From: an uncultured Muribaculaceae bacterium
Lineage (GTDB): Bacteria > Bacteroidota > Bacteroidia > Bacteroidales > Muribaculaceae
Length of the DNA: 64,000 nucleotides
Assembly (NCBI GenBank): GCA_910578075.1
Contig: CAJTPK010000021.1
Span: forward strand, 6,285-70,284
Direction of reading: 5' to 3'
Each line of letters opens with the position of its first letter. Position 1 is the stretch's first letter. The translations under genes and the position numbers were made by a program. The notes beneath the pieces were generated by a model that worked only from the letters and a program-made list of their open reading frames with translations, was not told where the DNA came from and did not search any database. Shown here one piece after another: positions 7,011 to 16,085 of the stretch.

Positions 7011-8564
7011 TTATGACAGTTTGTCGGTGGAATGTTTGCTGATCTGGCGGCACATGATGCTAACCTCAGCCACGAGAAGCACGGTGAATATCAAAGCGAA
7101 CAACCAGAATGTTATGATCACGGAAGATGCCGGCACTGCTGATACGGAAGCGATTGTCGGCAGGAGATCCTGCACGGTCCAGGGTTGGCGTCCTACTTCT
7201 GCCACAGCCCATCCGGCCTCGGAGCAAATCCACATGAATGGCACCGAACAAATCGCAATCCACTGAAGCCAGGTGGCTTTCTGCAGAAGAGTGGATTTGT
7301 AGGCAAGGAAAAGAACAACGATGAAGAACAGCAGGAAGTAAGAGCCCAGCACAACCATCACACGGAACATCACGAATGTCAGACCTACCGGAGGAATTGC
7401 CTCATCGACAGATTTGAAATAACCGTATCCGAAGAAGGGATAATTCTCGCGTAAAGTTGTCAGGGAAGATGCCATTGTTGCGGAATCTCCCGCCTCGCGA
7501 GCTATCCCATATGCTTTGAGCGCCTCTTGCGCACGTTTTCCCATCGCGATTCTTTCGGCATACGATACGGTGTTGATAGTATCGCCCTCGGCGTTTATAT
7601 CCACACCATTGATAATGTCTGTAATACCGGGGATGAAAGCGTTCATGTCGTGGCGTCCGAGAATCGACAATCCTTTGGGAATGGCTATCTCGAAAAGATA
7701 TTCATCCTCATCGTTATCCCATTCCTTTTCTGGATTAAGGATAGCGACGGCAGCGAGGCTCTGGCCTTCATGACCGTGGTAGAGACCCTCCATGGCAGCA
7801 AGTTTCATTGGCTGGTGTTTAGTTACCTCAACGGCAGATCCATCACCTGTATACATGGTGAGCAACATTCCCGCCAGACCGAACCATGCGCCTACCTTTA
7901 TGGACCGCATGGCAAATTCAACATTGCGTTTTTTCCAGAGGAACCAGCAGCTGACACCGATAACGAACACGCCAGAGAGTGCCCATCCGCTTAATACGGC
8001 GTGGAAGAATTTGTTTATCGCTATGCTGGAGAACAGAGCCCAGAAATTATCCATTACATTTCTCATCTGCTCAGGATCGAATTCCATTCCTACAGGATAC
8101 TGCATCCAGGCGTTGGCAACCAGGATCCAAAGAGCGGAAATGGAGGCGCCGAGTGAAGTTAGCCAAGTCGAGGCAAGATGGAAGCGAGGACTGACCTTAT
8201 TCCAGCCAAAGAACATCACTGCCACGAAAGTGGACTCCATGAAGAACGCGAGAATGCCTTCAATGGCAAGCGGCGCGCCAAAGATATCACCTACGAACCA
8301 GGAATAGTTGCTCCAGTTTGTTCCGAACTCGAATTCAAGGATGATTCCGGTTGCTACACCGATCGCGAAATTGATTCCGAACAGACGCATCCAGAATTTT
8401 GTGGTCTGGAGCCATTTCTCGGATTTTGTCTTGAGATAGATGCTCTCCATGATTGCAACCATCACAGACAATCCGAGGGTGAGTGGCACAAAGAGCCAAT
8501 GATAGATGGCCGTAATGGCAAATTGAAGCCTCGACCAATCAACAACGGTAGTTAGATCTGACAT
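7011..8564 (-). CDS. cydA: Cytochrome bd quinol oxidase subunit I
   Basis: 517 residues. The N-terminal FAITAIYHWLFVPLTLG carries the haem b595 ligand His. GINFAIGVATGIILEFEFGTNW and APLAIEGILAFFMEST carry the acidic proton-path residues, and NKFFHAVLSGWALSG carries the second haem histidine. The quinol (Q) loop is the short type. It reduces O2 to water with menaquinol, without pumping protons but still contributing to the membrane potential. The operon is DUF4492-cydA-cydB. Confidence 0.96.
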   Translation of the reverse strand: MSDLTTVVDWSRLQFAITAIYHWLFVPLTLGLSVMVAIMESIYLKTKSEKWLQTTKFWMRLFGINFAIGVATGIILEFEFGTNWSNYSWFVGDIFGAPLAIEGILAFFMESTFVAVMFFGWNKVSPRFHLASTWLTSLGASISALWILVANAWMQYPVGMEFDPEQMRNVMDNFWALFSSIAINKFFHAVLSGWALSGVFVIGVSCWFLWKKRNVEFAMRSIKVGAWFGLAGMLLTMYTGDGSAVEVTKHQPMKLAAMEGLYHGHEGQSLAAVAILNPEKEWDNDEDEYLFEIAIPKGLSILGRHDMNAFIPGITDIINGVDINAEGDTINTVSYAERIAMGKRAQEALKAYGIAREAGDSATMASSLTTLRENYPFFGYGYFKSVDEAIPPVGLTFVMFRVMVVLGSYFLLFFIVVLFLAYKSTLLQKATWLQWIAICSVPFMWICSEAGWAVAEVGRQPWTVQDLLPTIASVSAVPASSVIITFWLFALIFTVLLVAEVSIMCRQISKHSTDKLS

Positions 8565-8613
8565 AATTTATTTGGTTTTTCGTTAAGTTTCGGTCAACGT
8601 GTTGGCTTTTCGG

Positions 8614-8850
8614 TCAACGTGTGGTGAGTTCCTTCCGGACATGATCGGCACGCTCATCGTCGCTGTCAAAGTTGGTTGAGAGGAAATTCGGGAAAAACAG
8701 GAATTTCATCACTACAAAGAATATGAACAGCTTTATAAGGATTATCAGCCATAGAGTTTTTCCAATTGTCATCTCCTTAAACCCGGTGTAATAGAACATC
8801 CATATGTTTCGGATGCCTCTGAAAGCAGAATTAATCAATGGAGGTGTCAT
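8614..8850 (-). CDS. DUF4492 small membrane protein of the cyd operon
   Basis: 78 residues with one long hydrophobic helix (LWLIILIKLFIFFVVMKFLFF, about residues 33-53) and an acidic, charged C-terminus. It starts MTPPLINSAFRGIRNIWMFYYTGFKEMT. This matches the DUF4492 family found directly before cydA in Bacteroidetes. The size and context resemble the small accessory subunits CydX/CydH of other bd oxidases, so a structural role in the oxidase is likely, but this is inference. It ends 49 bases before cydA. Confidence 0.85.
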   Translation of the reverse strand: MTPPLINSAFRGIRNIWMFYYTGFKEMTIGKTLWLIILIKLFIFFVVMKFLFFPNFLSTNFDSDDERADHVRKELTTR

Positions 8851-8896
8851 GGCAGGAATTTTTAAACAACTTTTAAAGCTTTAAATCATTATGCGA

Positions 8897-8928
8897 CAAA
8901 TTTAACAAAAAATTATATTAAAAGGAAA
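8897..8928 (-). promoter_or_regulatory. Promoter of the DUF4492-cydA-cydB operon
   Basis: On the minus strand TTTC (8928-8925), a 20-base spacer and TAAATTTG (8904-8897) give a complete -7 box and three of four -33 bases. It lies 46 bases before the DUF4492 ATG. No obvious palindromic FNR-like site was seen beside it. Confidence 0.6.
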
Positions 8929-8947
8929 ATTCATGAGGATTTTTGAT

Positions 8948-8955
8948 TAACTTTG
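8948..8955 (+). promoter_or_regulatory. Promoter -7 box for DUF4494-yggS
   Basis: TAACTTTG matches the Bacteroidetes -7 box, back to back with the cyd promoter. The -33 region is weak. The leader to the DUF4494 ATG would be about 70 bases. Confidence 0.5.
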
Positions 8956-8969
8956 CAATGAGAAGCATC

Positions 8970-8996
8970 ATGACGATGATGATGATAATAAATTAA
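8970..8996 (+). other. Possible Met/Ile-rich upstream open reading frame
   Basis: Right after the predicted transcription start, the leader reads ATG ACG ATG ATG ATG ATA ATA AAT TAA, encoding MTMMMIIN. An in-frame ATG at 8958 would extend it to MRSIMTMMMIIN but may lie before the transcript start. Runs of one amino acid are typical of attenuator peptides, but no terminator hairpin follows before the DUF4494 ATG. The run may simply come from a GAT microsatellite. Confidence 0.25.
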
Positions 8997-9031
8997 AACT
9001 GTTTCTACGACTACAAAACCTAAATATATAT

Positions 9032-9463
9032 ATGGCACTCTGGTTCGAATGCAAGGTGAGATATGACAAGATGCATGAAAATGGAATGGTGAAGAAAGTG
9101 AACGAGCCCTATCTTGTGGATGCTCTGACATTTACGGAAGCCGAAGCCCGCATAATGGAGGAAATGAAACCTTTCATTTCGGGTGAATATTCCATCTCAT
9201 CAGAGAAAAAGACAAAAATTTCCGAGATTTTTTTCAATGAAGGCGGCGACCGCTACTATCAGGTGAAGGTTAATTTCATCACTCTTGATGAAAAATCCGG
9301 TGCTGAGAAGAAAACAGCAACTCTTATCCTTGTCCAGGCTTCAGATTTCGAGGATGCCCTCAAAAATTTCATGGAGGGTATGAAGGGAACCATGGGAGAT
9401 TTTGAAATTGCTTCGATTGTGGAAACTCCGCTTATGGACGTTTTCCCTGCCAATCTCGGTTGA
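9032..9463 (+). CDS. DUF4494 domain-containing protein
   Basis: 143 residues, no signal peptide or membrane segment, so cytoplasmic. It begins MALWFECKVRYDK and has a central FITLDEKSGAEKK turn and a C-terminal MDVFPANL. This matches the DUF4494 family, found almost only in Bacteroidetes and of unknown function. The gene is followed after 17 bases by the YggS-type PLP gene, so the two are likely co-expressed. In the sequence itself nothing suggests catalysis: it looks like a small alpha/beta protein with several charged loops. Confidence 0.8.
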   Translation: MALWFECKVRYDKMHENGMVKKVNEPYLVDALTFTEAEARIMEEMKPFISGEYSISSEKKTKISEIFFNEGGDRYYQVKVNFITLDEKSGAEKKTATLILVQASDFEDALKNFMEGMKGTMGDFEIASIVETPLMDVFPANLG

Positions 9464-9480
9464 TTTTACCTGTGTCGGAC

Positions 9481-10146
9481 ATGGTAGCTGAAGAGATAGA
9501 GAAACTTAAGCAAGAGATTCCCGCAGGAGTGAAGCTTGTGGCGGTCTCAAAGTTCCATCCGGTGGAGATGATCCGCGAGGCATATGATGCGGGTCAGCGT
9601 CGTTTCGGAGAGAGCAGGGTGCAGGAGCTTTTAGCTAAGATACCGCAGCTCCCTGATGATATAGAGTGGCATTTTATCGGTCATCTTCAAACTAACAAGG
9701 TAAAATCCCTGATCGGGAAAACATCCCTGATAGAAAGTGTTGATTCCGAGAAATTACTTCAACTCATAGACTCCGAGTCTCGTAAGGCAGGTGTTGTGAC
9801 AAAAGTTCTCATGCAGCTGCATGTTGCGAAAGAGGAGACAAAGTTCGGCTTTCTGCCCGAAGAATTGCTGGAGTATTTCCGGCAGCGCAAGTTTGAGAGC
9901 CTGACCAACACGCATATCTGCGGAGTGATGGGAATGGCCTCCAATACAGATGATATGGAGCGGGTAAGGAATGACTTTGCCGAGATTTTCCGCGTCTTCA
10001 ATGAGATTCACAACGACTCGTCGCTGGGTTTAAGAGGGTTCGATTCCATTTCAATGGGTATGAGCCATGATTGGCAGATTGCCGTCAAGGAAGGAGCGAA
10101 CATTGTAAGGATAGGGAGCCGTATATTCGGGGAGAGAGAATATTAA
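9481..10146 (+). CDS. YggS/PROSC-type pyridoxal 5'-phosphate homeostasis protein
   Basis: 221 residues from ATG at 9481. An upstream TTG at 9460 overlaps the DUF4494 stop and is less likely. It has a single alanine-racemase-like TIM barrel. The PLP lysine is K24 in KLVAVSKFHP, followed by FGESRVQE and WHFIGHLQTNK, the signature of this family. Members bind PLP and keep its free level and amino-acid balance in order. No enzymatic reaction is known. It is downstream of DUF4494 in the same unit. Confidence 0.93.
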   Translation: MVAEEIEKLKQEIPAGVKLVAVSKFHPVEMIREAYDAGQRRFGESRVQELLAKIPQLPDDIEWHFIGHLQTNKVKSLIGKTSLIESVDSEKLLQLIDSESRKAGVVTKVLMQLHVAKEETKFGFLPEELLEYFRQRKFESLTNTHICGVMGMASNTDDMERVRNDFAEIFRVFNEIHNDSSLGLRGFDSISMGMSHDWQIAVKEGANIVRIGSRIFGEREY

Positions 10147-10213
10147 TGGATGTGGCCATAGGCGGGACGCATATTCTAATACTGAATAAACTCAAAAAAA
10201 CAATATATTAATT

Positions 10214-11629
10214 ATGACAGCACAGACAATAGCAGCGAATCAGAATTCGCGCGGAAGAGTAGTGGCGATCATAGCCATGTTCTTCCTTTTCGCCATGATT
10301 TCATTCGTGACGAATCTTGCAGCCCCCATCGGAACAATATGGGGTTACAAGTTTGAGGGTAATTCCATGCTCGGTATGATGGGTAACATGATGAACTTCC
10401 TTGCATATCTGTTCATGGGTATTCCGGCAGGAAATCTTCTTGTTAAAATCGGTTATAAGAAGACAGCTCTCTGGGCAATGGCCATCGGAGTGATCGGTCT
10501 TTTCGTGCAGTGGCTTTCAAGCGTTGTAGGCGCAGATGTCACTCTTTTTGAAATGACATCCGATGTTGTGACGCAGGAGGGTGATGCAATGTCAAAAACA
10601 TTTGCAGTGCCTTTGAATTTTATCATCTATCTTCTCGGAGCCTTCATATGCGGTTTCTGTGTATGTATGCTCAACACCGTTGTCAATCCTATGCTTAACC
10701 TTCTCGGTGGCGGTGGCAACAAGGGTAATCAGCTTATCCAGACTGGTGGTTCGCTCAACTCCCTTTCCGGCACATTGACCCCCTTCTTTGTAGGAGCGCT
10801 TATCGGTGCGTTGAGTCCTGCTACAACAATGTCGAATGTGGCTCCCCTCCTTTGGATCGCCATGGGTGTCTTTGCGGCTGCGTTTGTAATCATCAGTTTT
10901 GTTACTATCCCTGAACCCAACCTAACCAAGGGGGGTAAGAAAGTGAAATATTCCCATAGCCCCTGGAATTTCCGTCATCTCGTATTCGGTGTGATTGGTA
11001 TTTTCTTCTATGTGGGTATCGAGATCGGTATCCCCGGAACTCTTAACTTCTATCTTTCCGACCAGGGTACAGGCGGTGCAGGTGTTGCCGGAGAGGCTTC
11101 AAAGATAGCTGGTGCTATAGTAGCCGTTTACTGGCTTCTCATGCTTATCGGTCGTTTCTGCTCCTCCCTTATCAGCGGAAAGGTTTCTACACGCACACAG
11201 CTTATCACTGTTTCCACAGTAGGTGTGATTCTTGTGATTCTCGCTATCTTTATTCCAAAGAGCGTCACATTCAATGTTCCTGAGGTTGTTTATTCCGGTG
11301 GAGCTGTAGTTCCGGTTAGCGCGCTTTTCCTCGTGCTTTGCGGTCTCTGCACATCCGTAATGTGGGGTGGTATTTTCAACCTCGCTGTTGAAGGACTTGG
11401 CAAATATACAGCCCAGGCATCCGGTATCTTCATGATGATGGTAGTAGGTGGCGGTGTAATGCCGTTGATCCAGAACTATATCGCAGGTGTTGCGGGTTAC
11501 ATGACGTCATATTGGCTCGTAGTCGCTATGCTCGCTTATCTGCTTTTCTATGGTCTTGTAGGCTGCAGAAACGTAAACAAAGATATTCCTGTTGATCTTG
11601 AGGAGGAGACCAAAGAGGAGCTTGTTTGA
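10214..11629 (+). CDS. MFS permease, FHS (fucose/glucose-galactose:H+ symporter)-like
   Basis: 471 residues with about 12 membrane helices. The motif NTVVNPMLNLLGGGGNKGNQ followed by TGGSLNSLSGTLTPF corresponds to the FHS-family N-P and GG-N-S-GT signatures of FucP/GluP. A long periplasmic or cytoplasmic insertion (VVGADVTLFEMTSDVV) follows helix 3 or 4. The exact sugar cannot be read from the sequence. Transketolase begins 24 bases downstream, so a sugar feeding the pentose phosphate route is plausible (inference). No consensus promoter was found in the 67 bases before the gene. Confidence 0.8.
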   Translation: MTAQTIAANQNSRGRVVAIIAMFFLFAMISFVTNLAAPIGTIWGYKFEGNSMLGMMGNMMNFLAYLFMGIPAGNLLVKIGYKKTALWAMAIGVIGLFVQWLSSVVGADVTLFEMTSDVVTQEGDAMSKTFAVPLNFIIYLLGAFICGFCVCMLNTVVNPMLNLLGGGGNKGNQLIQTGGSLNSLSGTLTPFFVGALIGALSPATTMSNVAPLLWIAMGVFAAAFVIISFVTIPEPNLTKGGKKVKYSHSPWNFRHLVFGVIGIFFYVGIEIGIPGTLNFYLSDQGTGGAGVAGEASKIAGAIVAVYWLLMLIGRFCSSLISGKVSTRTQLITVSTVGVILVILAIFIPKSVTFNVPEVVYSGGAVVPVSALFLVLCGLCTSVMWGGIFNLAVEGLGKYTAQASGIFMMMVVGGGVMPLIQNYIAGVAGYMTSYWLVVAMLAYLLFYGLVGCRNVNKDIPVDLEEETKEELV

Positions 11630-11653
11630 TTATTATAACCAAATTCACGAATT

Positions 11654-13681
11654 ATGAATGTAAATGTAATGAACGATGCTGCCAACAATCTCCGTGTGCT
11701 TATCGCGGAGATGGTTGAGAAATCAAAGTCCGGTCACCCCGGTGGGGCTATGGGCGGAGCAGACTTCGTAAACGTATTGTATTCAAGTTTTCTTGTGTAT
11801 GATCCCGAAGATCCGAAATGGTTCGCCCGCGACCGTTTCTTCCTTGATCCGGGACATATGTCGCCGATGCTCTACAGCATTCTCGCGTTGACAGGAAAAT
11901 TCAGCATAGAGGAGCTTCAGAAATTCCGTCAGTGGGGCAGTGTAACCCCCGGACATCCTGAGGTTGATGTGGAGCGTGGAATTGAGAACACATCCGGTCC
12001 TCTCGGTCAGGGTCATGTGATGGCGGTCGGAGCTGCCATAGCCGAGCGTTTCCTCGCAGCACGTTTTGGTGATGTTGTGGCTCATAAGACCTACGCTTTC
12101 ATTTCCGACGGAGGTATTCAGGAAGAGATCTCACAGGGTGCCGGTAGAATAGCCGGAAAACTCGGACTGAGCAATCTTATCATGTTCTATGATTCAAACA
12201 AGGTGCAGCTTTCCACACATGTGGCAGATGTCACCAATGAGGACACCGCTGCCAAATATCGTGCATGGCATTGGAATGTGATTGAGGTTGACGGCACTGA
12301 TCCTGTAGCTATGGCAGGTGCTCTTCAGACTGCGATCGAGGAGAAAGAGAAACCTACTCTTATTATCGGTCACACTGTTATGGCAAAGGGAGCTGTCAAT
12401 GCTCAGGGAGAATCGCTCGAGGGCGCTATCTCAACACACGGTCAGCCGCTGTCGGCAGCCGGTGCGGATATTGACAAGACTGTTGAAAATCTTGGTGGAG
12501 ACCCCAAGAATCCATGGGTTATCCGTGAGGATGTCAAGAAACTCTACGCCGATCGCGCAGAAGAACTCAAAAAGATTGTTGCGGCACGCAAACTTCAATA
12601 TAAGGAATGGGCTCAGGCAAATCCTGATAAAGCTAAAGAACTTCAGGATTATATAGACCTCAAGCTTCCTGCGCTCCCTTGGGATGATATCGAGTTCAAG
12701 GCAAACATGGCAAGCCGTGCCGCTTCAGCTACAGTTCTCGGTTTCCTTGCAGAGCATGTTGGCAATATGATTGTGTCGAGTGCTGACCTTGCAAACTCTG
12801 ATAAAACTGACGGTTTCCTTAAGAAAACAACGGTTCTTTGCAAAGAGGATTTCTCCGGAGCATTCCTGCAGGCAGGTGTCGCAGAGCTTACAATGGCTTG
12901 CATAATCAACGGTATCGCGCTTCATGGCGGAGTGTTTGGAGCATGCGCCACATTCTTTGTATTCTCCGATTATATGAAGCCTGCGATCCGTATGTCGGCA
13001 TTGATGGAGCTTCCTGTTAAGTTTATCTATACACATGACTCATTCCGTGTAGGAGAGGATGGCCCGACTCATGAGCCTATCGAGCAGGAGGCTCAGATCC
13101 GTCTTATGGAGCAGATCTCTAATTTCAGCGGTCGCCCGTCAGCTCTTGTTCTTCGTCCTGCAGACTCTGCAGAGACAGTCGAGGCTTATAAGCTCGCAAT
13201 GGAGAATGTGCATACCCCGTCAATCCTTATCTTCTCACGCCAGAATCTTGAGGATCTTCCGGGTGAAAACCGCAGGGAGGAAGCTAAAAAGGCGGCAAAA
13301 GGTGGTTACACAGTAGTTGAGGCAGAGAATCCGGATGTTGTGCTTGTCGGCAACGGTAGCGATGTCGCTCTTCTCGTGCATGCTGCAGAGGAGTTGAAGA
13401 AAGAGGGTGTTAACGCTCGCGTGGTGTCTGTTCCCTCTATCGGTTTGTTCAACAGCCAGAGCGAGGAATACCGCCGCAGTGTGATTCCGGCAGGGGTGAA
13501 GCTCTTCGGTCTCACCTCCGGTCTCCCTGCTACATTGTATCCTCTTCTCAACGGAGGAGAATATAAATTCATGGGAATGGAGCGGTTCGGAGCTTCTGCG
13601 CCTGCCAAAATTCTTGATGAAAAATTTGGATATAACACGGAAAATGTGTTGAAAAATATTAAACAATTTTTAGGAAAGTAG
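11654..13681 (+). CDS. tkt: Transketolase
   Basis: 675 residues, full length. It moves two-carbon units between sugar phosphates with thiamine diphosphate. The N-terminal KSKSGHPGGAMGGAD is the substrate/ThDP motif; ISDGGIQEE with later DSNKVQ is the ThDP/metal motif, in a variant form (SDG instead of GDG). In the pyrimidine domain, KEDFSGAFLQAGVAEL and THDSFRVGEDGPTHEPIEQ are typical. The C-terminal domain begins near residue 540. It directly follows the sugar permease and is probably transcribed with it. A weak hairpin potential but no clear terminator follows before the ompA promoter. Confidence 0.95.
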   Translation: MNVNVMNDAANNLRVLIAEMVEKSKSGHPGGAMGGADFVNVLYSSFLVYDPEDPKWFARDRFFLDPGHMSPMLYSILALTGKFSIEELQKFRQWGSVTPGHPEVDVERGIENTSGPLGQGHVMAVGAAIAERFLAARFGDVVAHKTYAFISDGGIQEEISQGAGRIAGKLGLSNLIMFYDSNKVQLSTHVADVTNEDTAAKYRAWHWNVIEVDGTDPVAMAGALQTAIEEKEKPTLIIGHTVMAKGAVNAQGESLEGAISTHGQPLSAAGADIDKTVENLGGDPKNPWVIREDVKKLYADRAEELKKIVAARKLQYKEWAQANPDKAKELQDYIDLKLPALPWDDIEFKANMASRAASATVLGFLAEHVGNMIVSSADLANSDKTDGFLKKTTVLCKEDFSGAFLQAGVAELTMACIINGIALHGGVFGACATFFVFSDYMKPAIRMSALMELPVKFIYTHDSFRVGEDGPTHEPIEQEAQIRLMEQISNFSGRPSALVLRPADSAETVEAYKLAMENVHTPSILIFSRQNLEDLPGENRREEAKKAAKGGYTVVEAENPDVVLVGNGSDVALLVHAAEELKKEGVNARVVSVPSIGLFNSQSEEYRRSVIPAGVKLFGLTSGLPATLYPLLNGGEYKFMGMERFGASAPAKILDEKFGYNTENVLKNIKQFLGK

Positions 13682-13703
13682 TGTTTATATGTAAAAAAAG
13701 TGC

Positions 13704-13711
13704 TAACTTTG
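13704..13711 (+). promoter_or_regulatory. Promoter -7 box for ompA
   Basis: TAACTTTG, matching TAnnTTTG, 122 bases before the ompA ATG. The -33 region is weak. The long AT-rich leader with no hairpin is common for abundant outer-membrane proteins in this group. Confidence 0.5.
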
Positions 13712-13832
13712 CACTTCGAATTTAACATTGCGAATGTGAAAATTAACATAATTTGAAACGTTAGTATTGTTTGATTCGACTATAAACACCTAAAATATAG
13801 ACAATTACATAAATTAATTAATTTGTTGTTTT

Positions 13833-15026
13833 ATGAAGAAAAGTGTATTATTTTCCCTCGCGGTTCTCGCTGCCGGCGCTTTCAGCGCAAATGCGCAGGA
13901 GGTTACCTATGTTGAGGATTGCTCACAGGGCTACCTGATGAACAAGGCAAAAGACAACTGGTTCATGACAGTGGAAGGTGGTTCCAACATCCTTTTCGCT
14001 AAGGATAACATCCACGCTGAGCTTAAGAACCGTTTCGGTGGCAACGCCGGTCTTTACTTCGGTAAGTGGGTTACTCCTACTTTCGGATTCCGCTTCGGTG
14101 GTCAGTATCTCATGACAAAGGGTGCAACTCAGGCTAAGGGCATGTTCCGCAAGCAGAACGCTCCCCGTCTTGAAAATGGTTACTATCCCGAGAAGATGCA
14201 GGCTGTATCTCCCGAGTTTGATGTTCTCATCAACCTTACCAACTGGTGGTGCGGCTACCGTCCCGGTCGTGTATACAATGCAGTTCTCCACGGAGGTGGC
14301 GGTGCAATGTTCACATTCCGTCGCGCATATGACGGCACAGATCTTCGCTGGCGTTCAGCAAAGAGCACTCCGCTTTTTGCAAACGTAGGTCTTCAGAATA
14401 ACTTCGCTATCAGCAAAGTTGTTGACCTCTTCATCGACGTTCAGTATCAGATCTTCAAAGAGGGTGGTGCTTACAACCCCCACTACGCACAGGATCTTCA
14501 GCTTTCAGCCGGTCTTAACGTAAACTTCGGCAAGAAAGACTGGAACTGCCCTGTTACCGCAGTATGCCCCACATGGAAATATACAGACGCAGAGGGTGAT
14601 GCTCTCGTAGCACGTCTTGCTCAGGCTGACGCTAAGATCGCAAGCCTTCAGAAGCAGCTTGACGAGTGTCTGAAACGTCCTGTTGAGAAAGTTAGCTGCG
14701 AAGGTCTCGCAACTGTTTACTATCCCATCAACCAGTACAGCCTCTCCAACCGTGAGAAGACTATCCTCAAATCAATGGCTGAGGTTATGAAAGAGACTCC
14801 CAACCAGAAATATATCCTTACAGGTTGGGCTGACAACTACACTGGCAACGATGAGATCAACACTCGCCTCCGCAACCAGCGTGTGAATGGCGTTAAGGCA
14901 TTCCTCGTAAAATGTGGTGTTGACGAGAACCAGCTCGACGCTCGCATCGATGCAAACAACTTGACAGACTTCGGTGCAAAGGGTGCTCCCCTGGATCGTG
15001 CCGTGACAATCAAGCTTGCTGACTAA
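13833..15026 (+). CDS. OmpA family outer-membrane protein
   Basis: 397 residues. A signal peptide (MKKSVLFSLAVLAAGAFSANAQ, cleavage near residue 21) is followed by a beta-barrel of about 220 residues rich in alternating aromatic strands, a short coiled-coil-like linker (LVARLAQADAKIASLQKQLDE), and an OmpA-type peptidoglycan-binding domain (YILTGWADNYTGNDEINTRLRNQR, split here at LRNQ, with the conserved Asp and Arg). It ties the outer membrane to the cell wall. Codon use is strongly biased toward a small set (CTT, AAG, GGT, ATC), as expected for one of the most abundant proteins of the cell. Monocistronic between its own promoter and terminator. Confidence 0.92.
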   Translation: MKKSVLFSLAVLAAGAFSANAQEVTYVEDCSQGYLMNKAKDNWFMTVEGGSNILFAKDNIHAELKNRFGGNAGLYFGKWVTPTFGFRFGGQYLMTKGATQAKGMFRKQNAPRLENGYYPEKMQAVSPEFDVLINLTNWWCGYRPGRVYNAVLHGGGGAMFTFRRAYDGTDLRWRSAKSTPLFANVGLQNNFAISKVVDLFIDVQYQIFKEGGAYNPHYAQDLQLSAGLNVNFGKKDWNCPVTAVCPTWKYTDAEGDALVARLAQADAKIASLQKQLDECLKRPVEKVSCEGLATVYYPINQYSLSNREKTILKSMAEVMKETPNQKYILTGWADNYTGNDEINTRLRNQRVNGVKAFLVKCGVDENQLDARIDANNLTDFGAKGAPLDRAVTIKLAD

Positions 15027-15043
15027 TTAAAAAGCATGAAAAT

Positions 15044-15073
15044 AAAAAAGGCTCGCAATTGCGAGCCTTTTTT
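15044..15073. terminator. Bidirectional terminator between ompA and rluA
   Basis: AAAAAAGGCTCGC, loop AATT, GCGAGCCTTTTTT: a perfect GC-rich stem with an A tract on one side and a T tract on the other. It ends both the plus-strand ompA and the minus-strand rluA transcripts. The rluA stop codon (15072-15074) lies in the T tract. Confidence 0.9.
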
Positions 15074-15734
15074 ATTTTAGAAGCATTTCAGCATCGGGCG
15101 TAGGTGGGATCTCGATGCAGATCGGTGTTTTTGATACGGGATGAATGAATTCAATTTTATGGGCTTGTAAGGAGATGCCGCTATCGCGGTTGCTCCGTCT
15201 CGCTCCGTATTTCAGGTCACCCTTTATAGGATTACCCATGTTGGAAAGCTGCGCACGTATCTGATGTTTCCTTCCGGTGAGGAGGTTGACCTCAAGAAGT
15301 GTGTATCGCTCGCCGTTAGCTATTGTTTTATAATTCAACACGGACTTTTTTGCATCTTTATAGGTTGGATCTGCAATGAAAGTCTTGTTTATTCTGCCGT
15401 TAGAGACAAGATAATTTTCAAGTGTGTCCTTATCTTTTGCCGGTTTGCCTTCAACAAGCGCCCAGTAAGTCTTATGTATCTCTCCTTCGCGCAGCATACG
15501 GTTGAGGCGCTCAAGAGCTTTGGAAGTCTTGGCGAATATTACCAGTCCTGATACCGGTCGGTCAATGCGATGCACTACGCCGCAGAATACATTGCCCGGT
15601 TTGTTATATTTTTCCTTCAGATATTTTTTCAGCAATTCGGAAAGAGGGGTGTCACCTGTTTTGTCACCCTGCACAATTTCCCCACAATCTTTGTTGACGA
15701 TGATAATGTGGTTGTCTTCGTAGATTATTTCCAT
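15072..15734 (-). CDS. RluA-family pseudouridine synthase
   Basis: 220 residues, a short RluA-type enzyme without an N-terminal S4 domain. The catalytic motif GVVHRIDRPVSGLVIFAK (residues about 52-69) carries the essential Asp, and TGRKHQIRAQLSNMGNPI is the second family signature. It turns uridine into pseudouridine in rRNA or tRNA. The target position cannot be read from sequence. It lies behind the initiator-tRNA gene, separated from it by a terminator. Confidence 0.9.
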   Translation of the reverse strand: MEIIYEDNHIIIVNKDCGEIVQGDKTGDTPLSELLKKYLKEKYNKPGNVFCGVVHRIDRPVSGLVIFAKTSKALERLNRMLREGEIHKTYWALVEGKPAKDKDTLENYLVSNGRINKTFIADPTYKDAKKSVLNYKTIANGERYTLLEVNLLTGRKHQIRAQLSNMGNPIKGDLKYGARRSNRDSGISLQAHKIEFIHPVSKTPICIEIPPTPDAEMLLK

Positions 15735-15751
15735 TGTATATAAATAATAAA

Positions 15752-15773
15752 ACGCCGGCTGGATAGCCGGCGT
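15752..15773 (-). terminator. Terminator of the initiator tRNA gene
   Basis: On the minus strand ACGCCGGCT, loop ATCC, AGCCGGCGT form a perfect 9-bp stem followed by TTTTATTATTT. It starts 9 bases after the tRNA 3' end. Confidence 0.85.
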
Positions 15774-15782
15774 CTGATTTAG

Positions 15783-15854
<72 letters not shown>

Positions 15855-15870
15855 GTGTCATTTACGGGTG

Positions 15871-15902
15871 CAAAGTTAATGCTATTTTCTCAATTGTGCA
15901 AG
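15871..15902 (-). promoter_or_regulatory. Promoter of the initiator tRNA gene
   Basis: On the minus strand CTTG (15902-15899), a 20-base spacer and TAACTTTG (15878-15871). The -7 box is perfect and the -33 matches three of four. It starts 17 bases before the mature tRNA. Confidence 0.65.
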
Positions 15903-16014
15903 AGATTTGGCTAAAAATTTTGAAAAATTATGTTAAAGGGCATTTTTTTATGATTTTGCAGGGCGTATATTAAAATGATTCCATAATGTGTAATGAGAAT
16001 TGAAGAAAAATTGC

Positions 16015-16022
16015 TAAATTTG
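16015..16022 (+). promoter_or_regulatory. Promoter -7 box for the tetR-fab operon
   Basis: TAAATTTG matches the -7 consensus and lies inside the extended open frame that begins at 15993. This argues that translation starts at ATG 16086, not 15993. The -33 region is weak. Confidence 0.5.
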
Positions 16023-16085
16023 CTCAATAATCCCAAGTATGTGCAATTCCTCTCTTTGAAAGGGGAGTGTGATAGAAATACAGGC

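Noticed and set aside
8614..8850. DUF4492 protein as a CydX orthologue
   Set aside because: The size and context are similar, but the sequence and length differ from CydX (about 37 residues), so only an analogous role is suggested.
15993..16085. Longer start for the TetR regulator
   Set aside because: A -7 box lies within it at 16015-16022, and family members begin close to the helix-turn-helix as ATG 16086 does.
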